Source of the DNA: Flavobacteriaceae bacterium | GTDB lineage: Bacteria > Bacteroidota > Bacteroidia > Flavobacteriales > Flavobacteriaceae | DNA: 6,652 bases | Assembly (NCBI GenBank): GCA_008081175.1 | Contig: VMCW01000087.1 | Coordinates: 1-6,652 of the forward strand | Reading direction: 5' to 3' | In this document: piece after piece, positions 1-6,652 of the stretch | How positions within the stretch are numbered: position 1 is the stretch's first letter | Layout of the letters: each line of letters opens with the position of its first letter | Notes under the pieces: model-generated | What the model saw: the letters and a program-made list of their open reading frames with translations, nothing else | Told to the model about the DNA's origin: nothing | The model's database searches: none | Made by a program: the position numbers and the translations under genes

Positions 1-715
1 AATGACCCGCAGTATGATAAGGATCTTCATAAAAACTGTGGTCTAAATCCCATATTACCTCTCCCTTATCTTCAGCAATCAGTTCCTGTACTAGGGTAGC
101 TTCTGCTTCTGTAAGGGCGTTAAAACCAACAAAAAAATGATGGGGAAGGTCTTGCTGCAAGTAAAAAGTCAAGTTTTTTACCGCCTCTCTCATCTGTAAG
201 CCTTGATAGCCTTTTTGTTGTGATAGCAAACTCTTATACAGTTTATTGTAATAGTTAAAAGCCTTTTCTTGTAGCCTAAAATGACGAGAGCTTAAACTTC
301 CTTTTTCCTTTGCACCCCAATGTTCCAAACTACCTAAAGCACTCATATAGTCAAAGAGTTCTTGTGCTTTAACCAATTGGGTATCAACTTCATTAAATTC
401 ACTCAGAAGCGTTGGTGCCCAACTCAAGAATTGATCGAAAGAATCCCATTCATTTTTTGGGGTTTGGTTTTGATATACTTGGTAAAAAATGTAAAGTAAA
501 TCAATCTTTGAGGTGGTATTTATTCCAGAAAGTGCCTTTATAAATTCTGAAATGCTGATGATCTCTGGTGCTATCAAAGGTTGATCTATAACCTTTTTAA
601 ACGATTCCTTCAAATAATGAATTGCCCGGACACTAGGTACAATAATCTTGACCTGATCCATACTGTGCGAAGAGGCAACAATTCTTTCGGCAACACCGTC
701 TAAAAAAGTTTGCAT
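1..715 (-). CDS. addB: AddB-like PD-(D/E)XK nuclease subunit, N-terminal part (3' end outside window)
   Basis: Only the first 238 codons are present; the reading frame runs off the left edge. By family knowledge, this protein partners the AddA helicase-nuclease in processing DNA double-strand breaks for recombination in the cytoplasm. The start is ATG at 715 (MQTFLDGVAERIV). An early strand, VKIIVPSVRA (residues 22-31), sits where a helicase would carry Walker A, but no GxxGK[ST] is seen, as expected for the inactive helicase fold of AddB. Recognisable Bacteroidetes-type motifs follow: WAPTLLSEFNEVD at 99-111, VGFNALTEAEA around 196-206, WDLDH at 222-226 and an HTAGH motif at the window edge. 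The family is usually about 900-1000 residues, so the C-terminal nuclease and any Fe-S cysteines lie outside. It lies on the same strand as addA, downstream of it, with a decayed ompA gene between; 58 bp separate it from that remnant. The family call is firm; the addB name rests on pairing with addA. Confidence 0.8.
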   Translation of the reverse strand, partial: MQTFLDGVAERIVASSHSMDQVKIIVPSVRAIHYLKESFKKVIDQPLIAPEIISISEFIKALSGINTTSKIDLLYIFYQVYQNQTPKNEWDSFDQFLSWAPTLLSEFNEVDTQLVKAQELFDYMSALGSLEHWGAKEKGSLSSRHFRLQEKAFNYYNKLYKSLLSQQKGYQGLQMREAVKNLTFYLQQDLPHHFFVGFNALTEAEATLVQELIAEDKGEVIWDLDHSFYEDPYHTAGH

Positions 716-773
716 CCTTAAAAGTAAAAAATCAGGTCAAGCTAAAGAGGTTTATTTTAGTTAAATCAATTAT

Positions 774-887
774 TTATCGTTGCACTTTAAATGTTACTCT
801 TCTGTTTTTCTCTCTTCCTTCTTTAGTTGTATTTTCTTCAGCTGGGCGTGTTTCTCCATACCCTTTGCTCGAAATACGGGAAGTGCT
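774..887 (-). other. Displaced C-terminal fragment of OmpA peptidoglycan-binding domain
   Basis: The frame starting at 887 encodes about 37 residues ending in TAA at 774-776. It contains RISSKGYGETRPAEEN, then TKEGREKNRRVTFKVQR. The pattern GYGExRP, then TKEGR, then NRRVxF is the conserved final helix and strand of the OmpA/MotB C-terminal domain (Pfam OmpA family). The barrel frame overlaps it and ends in a spurious tail after GVKHF (PYFEQRVWRNTPS). The roughly 75 preceding residues of the domain are missing. This piece shows the gene once carried a full OmpA domain. Confidence 0.85.
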
Positions 888-1433
888 TTACGCCATAGGT
901 TTCTCCTGCATTTTTATATATTGTTTCTAAAATTAAGGCGGTTTTTATGTTTTCTCCCAGCCAAAATTCCAATCCGGCACCTAAATTGAAATATCCCGCA
1001 CCTTGCTCATCAAAGAGGGCGTAACCTCCTCCTAATTCCAAAAAAGGTTTTAAAGTTTGACCTCCAAAAAGTGAATTGAGATTATACGAGACTATACCAT
1101 CAATATTATAATAGTTGTCTGAGGCAGAAAGGGCTCCGTATTTTTTAATGGAATTAAAGCTGAAACGAGTTCCAAAAGAAAATCCTGCACCCATGTATTT
1201 TTTAACTCCAATTACAGATGGGTATGGTGTTATATTCCAATGATTTAAATTTGCATACTCTTCCAAAAAAGCTCCAGAGCCAGAAGCACCGGTAGGATAC
1301 GTATCAACAGCGTTAATACCAACAAAAAACTGCCAAGGAATTTCTTCAGTCTGAGCTTGCAGTGTATTTGTATAAATAAAAATAAAATTAAAAATAAAGT
1401 AAATGTACCTCCTTTTGAAAAGGTGTTTTTGGT

Positions 1434-1440
1434 AAAAAAA
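1434..1440 (-). other. T7 homopolymer at the ompA frameshift point
   Basis: Seven consecutive T residues on the minus strand follow ATG TTT TC of the ompA remnant. Read from the ATG, the next codons are TTT TTT ACC, which lead into a 67-codon dead-end frame closing near 1245. With one more T, or a -1 slip, the reading becomes TTT TTT TAC CAA and continues unbroken through the signal peptide and barrel. The seven bases also match the canonical -1 slippery heptamer X XXY YYZ in the correct phase (T TTT TTT). A one-base contraction or a sequencing error is more likely than programmed frameshifting, because the gene is broken again downstream. Confidence 0.8.
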
Positions 1441-1525
1441 GAAAACATAGGAAATAAGTAGGGTTTGGTTGGTCAGTGATTTAGGGTAGTTAAAACAACG
1501 ATTAAAGATAAAAATAATTTATAAA

Positions 1526-4500
1526 TCAATTCGTTTTTACAACTAGAATCTCGGGATTTAGATAAACGAGGTATGGGTGGATGGATTTGTATCCCATGGT
1601 TTTTAACACTTCAGCATAAGTAAGTATTTGTTTTTTATCCTCTTCTTTGGGTTTTCCTGTTTTATAATCCAATATACTCACTGTCCCAGAATTTGAAAAA
1701 TTTATTCGATCAGGACGCAGTGTAGGCCCCTTAGGAACCAATAAATCCTGTTCGCATAAAACACGATCTTCTCCATTAAAAAAAGGTTTTAATTGAGGAT
1801 GATTCACCACTTTCCAAATTTTCTCCTCTAAAATCTCTTTGTCCTTTTCTGTTAAGATCTCATCTCTAACTGCGTTTTCAATGACTTCTGAGACCTCTTG
1901 TGAACGAATTACTTTTGCCAAAAGTTCATGCGTCAAATTTCCCTGTTTTTGAGCATCAGAAGAGCTCGAATTCTTTTGAATTTCTGGAACCAACCTCTCT
2001 TTCCAAAAAGTAGTAACTCCTAGTGTGGGAACAATACTTTCAACAGTTTCCAGAACCTTTTCTTTTGTCTTTTTACGGTTTTTGGAAAAATCTCCCTTTT
2101 CAAAAGGAAGGTCAACGGTTAGTTTGTGATTCAATACCTCCGCATAAGAACTAAAAAATTGTGCATAGGAGTCTTTACCAACTTCTGCCTCTTGCGTGAT
2201 AATATGCAACACCTCCGAAGCCCTTGTAAGAGCTACATATAACACGTTAAAAGCATCTAACTGATGTGCTAAACGACTAGATTCATACAATTCTGCTCCC
2301 AAAGTTCCAAAATGTTTGAGCTCCTTCGAAAAATTAAACCATCCCCACTTGAGCTTTTTTAATGGTTCATCTTTAAATGGATACCAAATTTTATAGGTTT
2401 TTACTGGCTGTATAGGGGTATCCATAAAAGGCACTATAACGGCTTTGAACTCTAGACCTTTAGCTTGATGTATGGTCATGAGTTTTATTGCTTCTGAAGC
2501 TTCTGGGGTTGCAATACGTAGCTTTTCTTCCTGCTGTTCCCAATGCTTTAAATACGAAAAAATGGAAGAATTAGATGCTTTTGAAAATTCAAATACATCC
2601 TCCAAAAATGCTTGAATGTAGGCGTCTTTAGAATCTAAAAAAGAAAGACACATTAACAGATAATCCACAGCCTCTGAAACAGGCATTGATTGAAGTGATT
2701 CAAATTCTATTTTAAAATCAAAAACCTTTTGTAATTGTGTTAAAAAATCAGTTGTTTTTGCATTTAGAAAAGCTACTGCAAAGCTGTGATATTCCTTAAA
2801 ATCTCTATTTTGTATCTCCCAAAATTCATCAAGGAGATCCTTGTGAAGCTCGCTTTTGTCTGGATTTATTGAAAGGTTTAAAAAAGAGATTAAGACTTGT
2901 ACTTTTTTAGACTTTGAAACTTGAAGTGATTCTGAGGAGATGACTTCAAATTCTTTGGATATAAGTGCCATGCCAATGGCGCCCGCTTGCTCCTTTTTAC
3001 GTACCAAGATGGCGAGTTCACTTGTTGCATATCCCGCTGCAATTAATTTTTCCACTGCAGCAAGAGTTTTAGAAACGTAGTGGGGTGTTGTCTCCTCTTT
3101 TGTCCCCTTCGGAATCGCCTCTAAACAGACATATCCTCCCTGATTGTTAGGTGTTTGTTGGCTCCCTTTTCCATAAATATTTTTATAATCTTCTCTTTTA
3201 AACTGATGAGACAAAAAAGAAAAAAAACCATTGTTAAAGGATACAATCTCTCCTCCCGAACGGTAGTTAGTCCCTAAAGAAGCCTTTTGGGCTACAACTT
3301 GAAAAGGGTTTTTCGATTGATTTGTTAAATGAATGAACTGATCCATATCCCCTCCTCTCCATCCGTAAATAGCCTGCTTTGGATCTCCCACTAGGAGAAG
3401 TGACCCTTTTCCTCCCTCTAGAGATTCGCTTTCCAAAGCATTTGCAATCAAGGGAGTGAGATTGGTCCATTGAACTTTTGAAGTGTCCTGAAACTCATCT
3501 AGAAAATAATGCTGGTAGCGGGTTCCTAAACGTTCATAAATAAAGGGTGCTGGTTCGTCTCGAACCAGCTGACTTATTTTTTTATTAAACTCTCCGAGTA
3601 ATCGTATGTCTTTTTCCTTTTGGAGCTGTTCCAATCGTTGTTCTATCAACTGTAAAAGCATTCTAGGAACCCAAGTTTTGAGTGTTCGCTCCAAAACTTG
3701 ATACTTTCCAACAAGTTTTTTTATATGGTAAAAATGAGAACGTAGTTGCTCTTGTACACCATCAATATGTTTCTTTTTATCCTCTGATAGGCTCTTATTG
3801 TATAAAGGTTTATCCCCATTTAGAGCAGCCTCTAATTGATTTTCATAAAGCTTTTCGAAAATACACTGCTGCACCTTATAAAAATGTTTATGTACAAGCT
3901 GTGACTTAAAATCCTCTTCATTTAAACCTTGATCTTTTAAAAACCGTAAGGCTGTTTCAGCACTTTGAATTGCCTCTTTTTGAGTTTTATTTCTTTCTTC
4001 AAACAACAACTGTTTGTCCTCATAAAATTCCTCAAAATCTTTGTCTTTTAAATCGCTTATCGGTTTGCGGTCGTTTTCGTTTAGCAATAGGGCAGCAAAT
4101 TCGTCCAAATCTTGTTGTACATCCCAGTCTTTTCCAATTCTTACTTTCTCCAAACTAAAAGCCAAGAGTGTTTTAGAAAGTACAGGATCTACTCCCACTT
4201 CTTCAATGATAGAAAGTACCGTTTCTTCCAAAAGAATTTTAGAATCTAAAGCGACTTCAAAATTTGAAGACCATTGAAACTCTCTTGCAAAAGTTCGAAT
4301 CAGACGATGGGTAAATTTGTCTAAGGTGATGACATCAAAACTCCCATATTCCATAAGAATCACGCGCAATCTTTGATCTGCACGTAGGGCCAACTCTTTC
4401 TCAGTTATGGTTAATTCATCTTTTAGTTTTTTCACCATGTCTGAAGGGGCTTTATAGTGTGCAAGAGATAATAAGGCTTCAACAATGCGCTCTTTCATCT

Positions 4501-4657
4501 CATTTACAGCTTTGTTGGTAAAAGTGAGCGCCAATACATGTCGAAAAGCTCTAGGATTGTGGTCCGCTAGAATTTTTTTAAGATACGCTAAAACTAGGGT
4601 GTAGGTTTTTCCCGATCCAGCAGAAGCGTTGATGATATGAAAATTTGTTTGTGGCAA
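1526..4657 (-). CDS. addA: AddA/RecB-like UvrD-family helicase with C-terminal nuclease domain
   Basis: This 1043-residue cytoplasmic protein has all hallmarks of a superfamily 1A helicase fused to a RecB-type nuclease. By family knowledge it unwinds and degrades DNA from double-strand ends to prepare for RecA-dependent repair. Visible motifs are Walker A ASAGSGKT (11-18), motif Ia ALTFTNKA (about 43-50), motif II DEFQDT (387-392), motif III GDPKQAIYGW (424-433), motif IV GTNYRS, motif V MTIHQAKGLEF (727-737) and motif VI VLYVALTRA (805-813). The nuclease has GNLTHELL with His910, RPDRI with Asp983, LDYKTGK with Asp997 and Lys999, and QILTY with Gln1010 and Tyr1014, so both active sites look intact. 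Length fits the Bacteroidetes members. The start is TTG at 4657: no in-frame ATG lies between the upstream TAA and Walker A, and this start gives the short lead (MPQTNFHIINASAGSGKT) usual for the family. It is divergent from the dismutase gene and upstream of the AddB-like gene on the same strand. Confidence 0.93.
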   Translation of the reverse strand: MPQTNFHIINASAGSGKTYTLVLAYLKKILADHNPRAFRHVLALTFTNKAVNEMKERIVEALLSLAHYKAPSDMVKKLKDELTITEKELALRADQRLRVILMEYGSFDVITLDKFTHRLIRTFAREFQWSSNFEVALDSKILLEETVLSIIEEVGVDPVLSKTLLAFSLEKVRIGKDWDVQQDLDEFAALLLNENDRKPISDLKDKDFEEFYEDKQLLFEERNKTQKEAIQSAETALRFLKDQGLNEEDFKSQLVHKHFYKVQQCIFEKLYENQLEAALNGDKPLYNKSLSEDKKKHIDGVQEQLRSHFYHIKKLVGKYQVLERTLKTWVPRMLLQLIEQRLEQLQKEKDIRLLGEFNKKISQLVRDEPAPFIYERLGTRYQHYFLDEFQDTSKVQWTNLTPLIANALESESLEGGKGSLLLVGDPKQAIYGWRGGDMDQFIHLTNQSKNPFQVVAQKASLGTNYRSGGEIVSFNNGFFSFLSHQFKREDYKNIYGKGSQQTPNNQGGYVCLEAIPKGTKEETTPHYVSKTLAAVEKLIAAGYATSELAILVRKKEQAGAIGMALISKEFEVISSESLQVSKSKKVQVLISFLNLSINPDKSELHKDLLDEFWEIQNRDFKEYHSFAVAFLNAKTTDFLTQLQKVFDFKIEFESLQSMPVSEAVDYLLMCLSFLDSKDAYIQAFLEDVFEFSKASNSSIFSYLKHWEQQEEKLRIATPEASEAIKLMTIHQAKGLEFKAVIVPFMDTPIQPVKTYKIWYPFKDEPLKKLKWGWFNFSKELKHFGTLGAELYESSRLAHQLDAFNVLYVALTRASEVLHIITQEAEVGKDSYAQFFSSYAEVLNHKLTVDLPFEKGDFSKNRKKTKEKVLETVESIVPTLGVTTFWKERLVPEIQKNSSSSDAQKQGNLTHELLAKVIRSQEVSEVIENAVRDEILTEKDKEILEEKIWKVVNHPQLKPFFNGEDRVLCEQDLLVPKGPTLRPDRINFSNSGTVSILDYKTGKPKEEDKKQILTYAEVLKTMGYKSIHPYLVYLNPEILVVKTN

Positions 4658-4724
4658 AGTGTTAAAATCGACTACTAAATGTAAGGCTTTTGAAAACTTA
4701 GTACAGGATTGCCAAAAGAAATTT

Positions 4725-4732
4725 TAATTTTG
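4725..4732 (+). promoter_or_regulatory. Candidate -7 promoter element for the superoxide dismutase gene
   Basis: TAATTTTG matches the Bacteroidetes -7 consensus TAnnTTTG exactly and ends 21 bases before the dismutase ATG, which would give a leader of about 15 bases. The -33 element is weak: the best candidate is TTAG at 4698-4701, 23 bases upstream; a TTG at 4709 is too close. The leader is A-rich with no Shine-Dalgarno sequence, normal for this phylum. The element lies in the 96-bp gap shared with divergent addA, whose own -7 (TAAGTTTT, minus strand, 4700-4693) is poorer. Confidence 0.45.
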
Positions 4733-4753
4733 CCTAAACTTAAAACAAAAACT

Positions 4754-5362
4754 ATGGCTTTTGAATTACCTTCTTTAACGTATGCTTACGATGCATTAGA
4801 ACCCCATATTGATGCGCGTACCATGGAAATACACCACAGCAAACACCACAACGGATATACCACAAACTTAAATAATGCAATTGCTGATACTCCAATGGAT
4901 GACCAGTCTATAGAAGAAATTCTAAAAGGATTAGACATGGAAAACAAAGCGGTTCGCAACAATGGTGGAGGATTTTACAACCACCGTTTGTTTTGGAATA
5001 TCATGTCACCAAATGGAGGGGGCACACCTGATGGAGCTTTAGGGTCAGCAATAGCTTCTGCTTTTGGTTCTTTTGAGGATTTTAAGACTGCCTTTGCTAA
5101 AGCGGCTGCTACACAATTTGGTTCAGGTTGGGCCTGGCTATGTGTTCATAAGAACGGTAGTGTAGACGTCTGTGCTACTGCCAATCAAGATAACCCGCTT
5201 ATGCCTGGTATAGGATGTGGAGGGACCCCTATTTTAGGCATTGATGTATGGGAACATGCCTATTACCTCAACTACCAAAATCGACGTCCGGATTATATAG
5301 AAGCTTTCTTTAATGTAATCGACTGGAAAAAGGTAGAAGAATTATACACTCTTGGAGTATAA
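4754..5362 (+). CDS. sodA: Superoxide dismutase, Mn/Fe family (Mn-type signature)
   Basis: A complete 202-residue cytoplasmic enzyme that converts superoxide to oxygen and hydrogen peroxide. The start is ATG at 4754, giving MAFELPSLTYAYDALEPHID, the standard family N-terminus; the frame is open back to a TTG at 4709, but those 15 codons match nothing in the family. The four metal ligands are present: His27 (MEIHHSKHH), His77 (GGGFYNHRLFW), and Asp164 and His168 in DVWEHAYYLNYQNRRPDYI. Gly73 and Gln145 (ANQDNPLM) occupy positions that are Gly and Gln in manganese enzymes, whereas iron enzymes have Gln and Ala or His there, so manganese or cambialistic use is inferred. FGSGWAWL (122-129) is conserved. 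There is no signal peptide. The gene is probably monocistronic, with its own promoter and a terminator 18 bases after the stop. Cys130, Cys140 and Cys155 are not known metal ligands. Confidence 0.96.
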   Translation: MAFELPSLTYAYDALEPHIDARTMEIHHSKHHNGYTTNLNNAIADTPMDDQSIEEILKGLDMENKAVRNNGGGFYNHRLFWNIMSPNGGGTPDGALGSAIASAFGSFEDFKTAFAKAAATQFGSGWAWLCVHKNGSVDVCATANQDNPLMPGIGCGGTPILGIDVWEHAYYLNYQNRRPDYIEAFFNVIDWKKVEELYTLGV

Positions 5363-5380
5363 AATTTCTTTTAGAGTAAT

Positions 5381-5407
5381 AAAAAGGGGCTCATGAGCCC
5401 CTTTTTT
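5381..5407. terminator. Bidirectional rho-independent terminator between convergent sodA and purF
   Basis: A perfect 26-bp inverted repeat spans 5381-5406, centred between 5393 and 5394. Its core GGGGCTCATGAGCCCC is flanked by five A on the left and six T on the right. Transcripts from either side make a GC-rich hairpin (GGGGCT stem, CATG loop) followed by a U run: six U from the left, five from the right. It begins 18 bases after the dismutase stop and ends 12 bases beyond the purF stop, so it suits both genes. Confidence 0.92.
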
Positions 5408-5419
5408 ATTCTTAAAATT

Positions 5420-6652
5420 TTAATACGCTCTTTTGTTGTTCTTCTCGACAAAGTTAATGAAGGCTTGATTGACAACCCTACAGCCCCCAGGTGTTGGATA
5501 ATCTCCTGTGAAATACCAATCTCCTAAATTCTTTGGGCAGGCTTTATGAAGCCCATCGACCGTTTGGAAAATAACCTCCACTTCCGCTTTGATATTTTTC
5601 AGTTTTAAGATTTGAGCAATCTTTTGAGAAATTTCTATATCAGTAAAAGAGTCGTAAATGGCTTTCACATAATTGGGAGGAGCTTCTTGACCTTCGTTGA
5701 CACTTTTTAAACAATTTTGATAGACTTCTTGAATGATTTTTTCTTTATTTCCTCGATCCTCGTGAAGTGCCAAAGCAGCTCTAAAAGCGATGAATTCCTC
5801 TATTTTTGCCATGTCTATTCCATAACAATCTGGATAGCGTATTTGAGGAGCACTTGAAACAACAATTATTTTTTTGGGTCCCAACCGATCGAGCATTTGT
5901 AAAATACTTTTTTGAAGCGTTGTCCCTCGAACTATGCTGTCGTCTATAATAACCAAATGATCTTCAGGGCGAACTACACCATAGGTAATATCGTAAACGT
6001 GGGCCACTAAATCATCCCGATCACTGTCCTCGGTGATAAACGTTCTCAGTTTAGCATCTTTGATTGCAATTTTTTCAATTCTTGGTTTCAGGTTCAGCAT
6101 TTTAGTAATTGCTTTCAAATCGGGAGTCTTGGATTTGGTCAATTCTTTCTTTAAAAGCTCTCGAACATAATCTTGTACTGCACCAATCATACCATAAAAA
6201 GAAGTTTCAGCAGTATTGGGAATAAATGAAAAAACCGTGTTTTCTAAATCTCCCTGAATGGATTTGTGTACCAAGGGAAAAAGAGCTTTTCCTAAGTTTT
6301 TTCGCTCTTGGTAGATTTCTGAGTCTCCTCCTCTTGAAAAATAGATACGTTCAAAAGAGCATGCTTTTTTCTCTTTAGGTTCTAAGATTTGTTCAATATT
6401 TGTAACCCCTGTACGCTTGGTAATTAACGCATGACCAGGTTCGAGCTCTTCTATTTTTTCATAGGGGATATTAAATACTGTTTGTATTGCGGGGCGTTCT
6501 GATGCGACAACAACCAATTCATCATCGGAATAATAATATACGGGTCGTATCCCTACAGGGTCGCGTAACACAAATGAATCGCCATGACCTAATAACCCTG
6601 CCATAGCATAACCTCCGTCCCAATTTTTTGAAGCTTTTCTTAAGATTTTTGA
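5420..6652 (-). CDS. purF: Amidophosphoribosyltransferase, C-terminal part (5' end outside window)
   Basis: The enzyme transfers the glutamine amide to PRPP to make 5-phosphoribosylamine, the first committed step of purine synthesis, in the cytoplasm. The frame is open to the right edge, and the Met at 6604 is internal: 16 more codons precede it, ending NWDGGYA. So 410 residues are visible. Bacteroidetes PurF is usually about 630 residues, leaving some 220 outside, including the N-terminal catalytic Cys of the glutaminase domain. Present are the end of that domain (GHGDSFVLRDPVGIRP, VVVASERPAI) and the phosphoribosyltransferase domain: FERIYFSRGG, FSFIPNTAETSFYG, the PRPP-binding loop VIIDDSIVRGTT (5918-5953) and YPDCYGIDM. 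The C-terminus is WYFTGDYPTPGGCRVVNQAF, then NKRAY and TAA. The fragment has several cysteines, but I cannot say whether they bind an Fe-S cluster. It converges on sodA across a shared terminator. Confidence 0.95.
   Translation of the reverse strand, partial: SKILRKASKNWDGGYAMAGLLGHGDSFVLRDPVGIRPVYYYSDDELVVVASERPAIQTVFNIPYEKIEELEPGHALITKRTGVTNIEQILEPKEKKACSFERIYFSRGGDSEIYQERKNLGKALFPLVHKSIQGDLENTVFSFIPNTAETSFYGMIGAVQDYVRELLKKELTKSKTPDLKAITKMLNLKPRIEKIAIKDAKLRTFITEDSDRDDLVAHVYDITYGVVRPEDHLVIIDDSIVRGTTLQKSILQMLDRLGPKKIIVVSSAPQIRYPDCYGIDMAKIEEFIAFRAALALHEDRGNKEKIIQEVYQNCLKSVNEGQEAPPNYVKAIYDSFTDIEISQKIAQILKLKNIKAEVEVIFQTVDGLHKACPKNLGDWYFTGDYPTPGGCRVVNQAFINFVEKNNKRAY

Larger units (their letters stand above)
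774..1448 (-). pseudogene. Degenerate OmpA-family outer-membrane protein gene (frameshift plus internal deletion)
   Basis: Three gene pieces are visible in order. First is an ATG at 1448, the only plausible start. Second is the signal peptide and beta-barrel, read in the frame that is open from 1440 to a TGA at 838-840. It shows KRRYIYFIFNFIFIYTNTLQAQ-like features with likely signal-peptidase cleavage after LQAQ, then FVGINAVDTYPTG, LNHWNITPYPSVIGVKKYMG, LELGGGYALF and LGAGLEFWLGENIKTALILE, typical of Bacteroidetes OmpA barrels. Third is the end of an OmpA peptidoglycan-binding domain at 887-774, in another frame. The ATG is one base out of frame with the barrel. The acidic calcium-binding repeat linker and most of the OmpA domain, including the peptidoglycan-contacting Asp and Arg, are absent. 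Relatives tether the outer membrane to peptidoglycan; this copy can hardly do so. No intact product longer than the barrel fragment is possible. A sequencing error could explain the first lesion but not the missing middle. The 77-bp upstream gap holds no convincing promoter. Confidence 0.85.

Noticed and set aside
780..989. Plus-strand open frame of 69 codons
   Set aside because: It lies antisense to the recognisable barrel and OmpA fragment, has low-complexity Phe/Ser-rich sequence, and shows no family features.
1407..1413. Perfect Shine-Dalgarno-like AGGAGGT on the minus strand inside the ompA remnant
   Set aside because: No ATG, GTG or TTG follows at useful spacing, the bases simply encode Arg-Arg of the signal peptide, and Bacteroidota rarely rely on such sites.
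1245..1448. A 67-residue hydrophobic protein read from ATG 1448
   Set aside because: It is the out-of-frame reading of the ompA signal peptide and early barrel; the other frame carries the conserved family sequence.
1503..1529. Possible minus-strand promoter (TTG, then TATCTTTA) before the ompA remnant
   Set aside because: The -7 lacks the final G and the 16-base spacer is short for the Bacteroidetes consensus; in such AT-rich DNA this match is weak.
3682..4277. Several plus-strand open frames of 62-78 codons opposite addA
   Set aside because: They overlap the intact helicase gene on the other strand and have no recognisable motifs or start signals.
4709..4753. Longer dismutase reading frame starting at TTG 4709
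   Set aside because: The extra 15 residues (PKEILILPKLKTKT region) do not match the family, overlap the candidate promoter and resemble no signal peptide; ATG 4754 gives the standard 202-residue protein.
6602..6604. ATG at 6604 as the purF start
   Set aside because: The frame continues upstream to the window edge with family-like sequence (SKILRKASKNWDGGYA), so this Met is internal and the gene is cut by the window.

Overview
The window is AT-rich chromosomal DNA that looks like a member of the Bacteroidota, most likely class Flavobacteriia. The grounds are the protein families (an AddB-like nuclease of the Bacteroidetes type, an OmpA-family barrel protein, a Mn/Fe superoxide dismutase and a PurF resembling the long Bacteroidetes form), AT-rich leaders with no Shine-Dalgarno sequence, and a TAnnTTTG-type -7 promoter element before the dismutase gene. 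No species can be named from the sequence alone.

Layout from left to right. (1) Positions 1-715, minus strand: the first 238 codons of an AddB-like PD-(D/E)XK nuclease gene, cut by the window edge. (2) Positions 774-1448, minus strand: a broken OmpA-family outer-membrane protein gene. Its signal peptide and beta-barrel are recognisable, but the ATG is one base out of frame with them across a T7 run. The barrel then joins, in another frame, the last 37 codons of an OmpA peptidoglycan-binding domain, so the middle of the gene is missing. (3) Positions 1526-4657, minus strand: an apparently intact AddA/RecB-like helicase-nuclease of 1043 residues, starting at TTG. (4) Positions 4754-5362, plus strand: a complete Mn-type superoxide dismutase of 202 residues, divergent from addA across a 96-bp gap. 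(5) Positions 5381-5407: a perfect palindromic terminator that can serve both convergent genes. (6) Positions 5420-6652, minus strand: the C-terminal 410 codons of purF, cut by the right edge.

addA and the addB-like gene probably encode the two subunits of a double-strand-break resection machine, with the degenerate ompA gene between them. Superoxide dismutase (superoxide detoxification) and PurF (first step of purine synthesis) are housekeeping neighbours with no evident functional link. No gene-free stretch exceeds 100 bp. I saw no tRNA, rRNA, CRISPR array, insertion sequence or phage gene. No new multi-gene system is evident; the most notable feature is the doubly damaged ompA gene.
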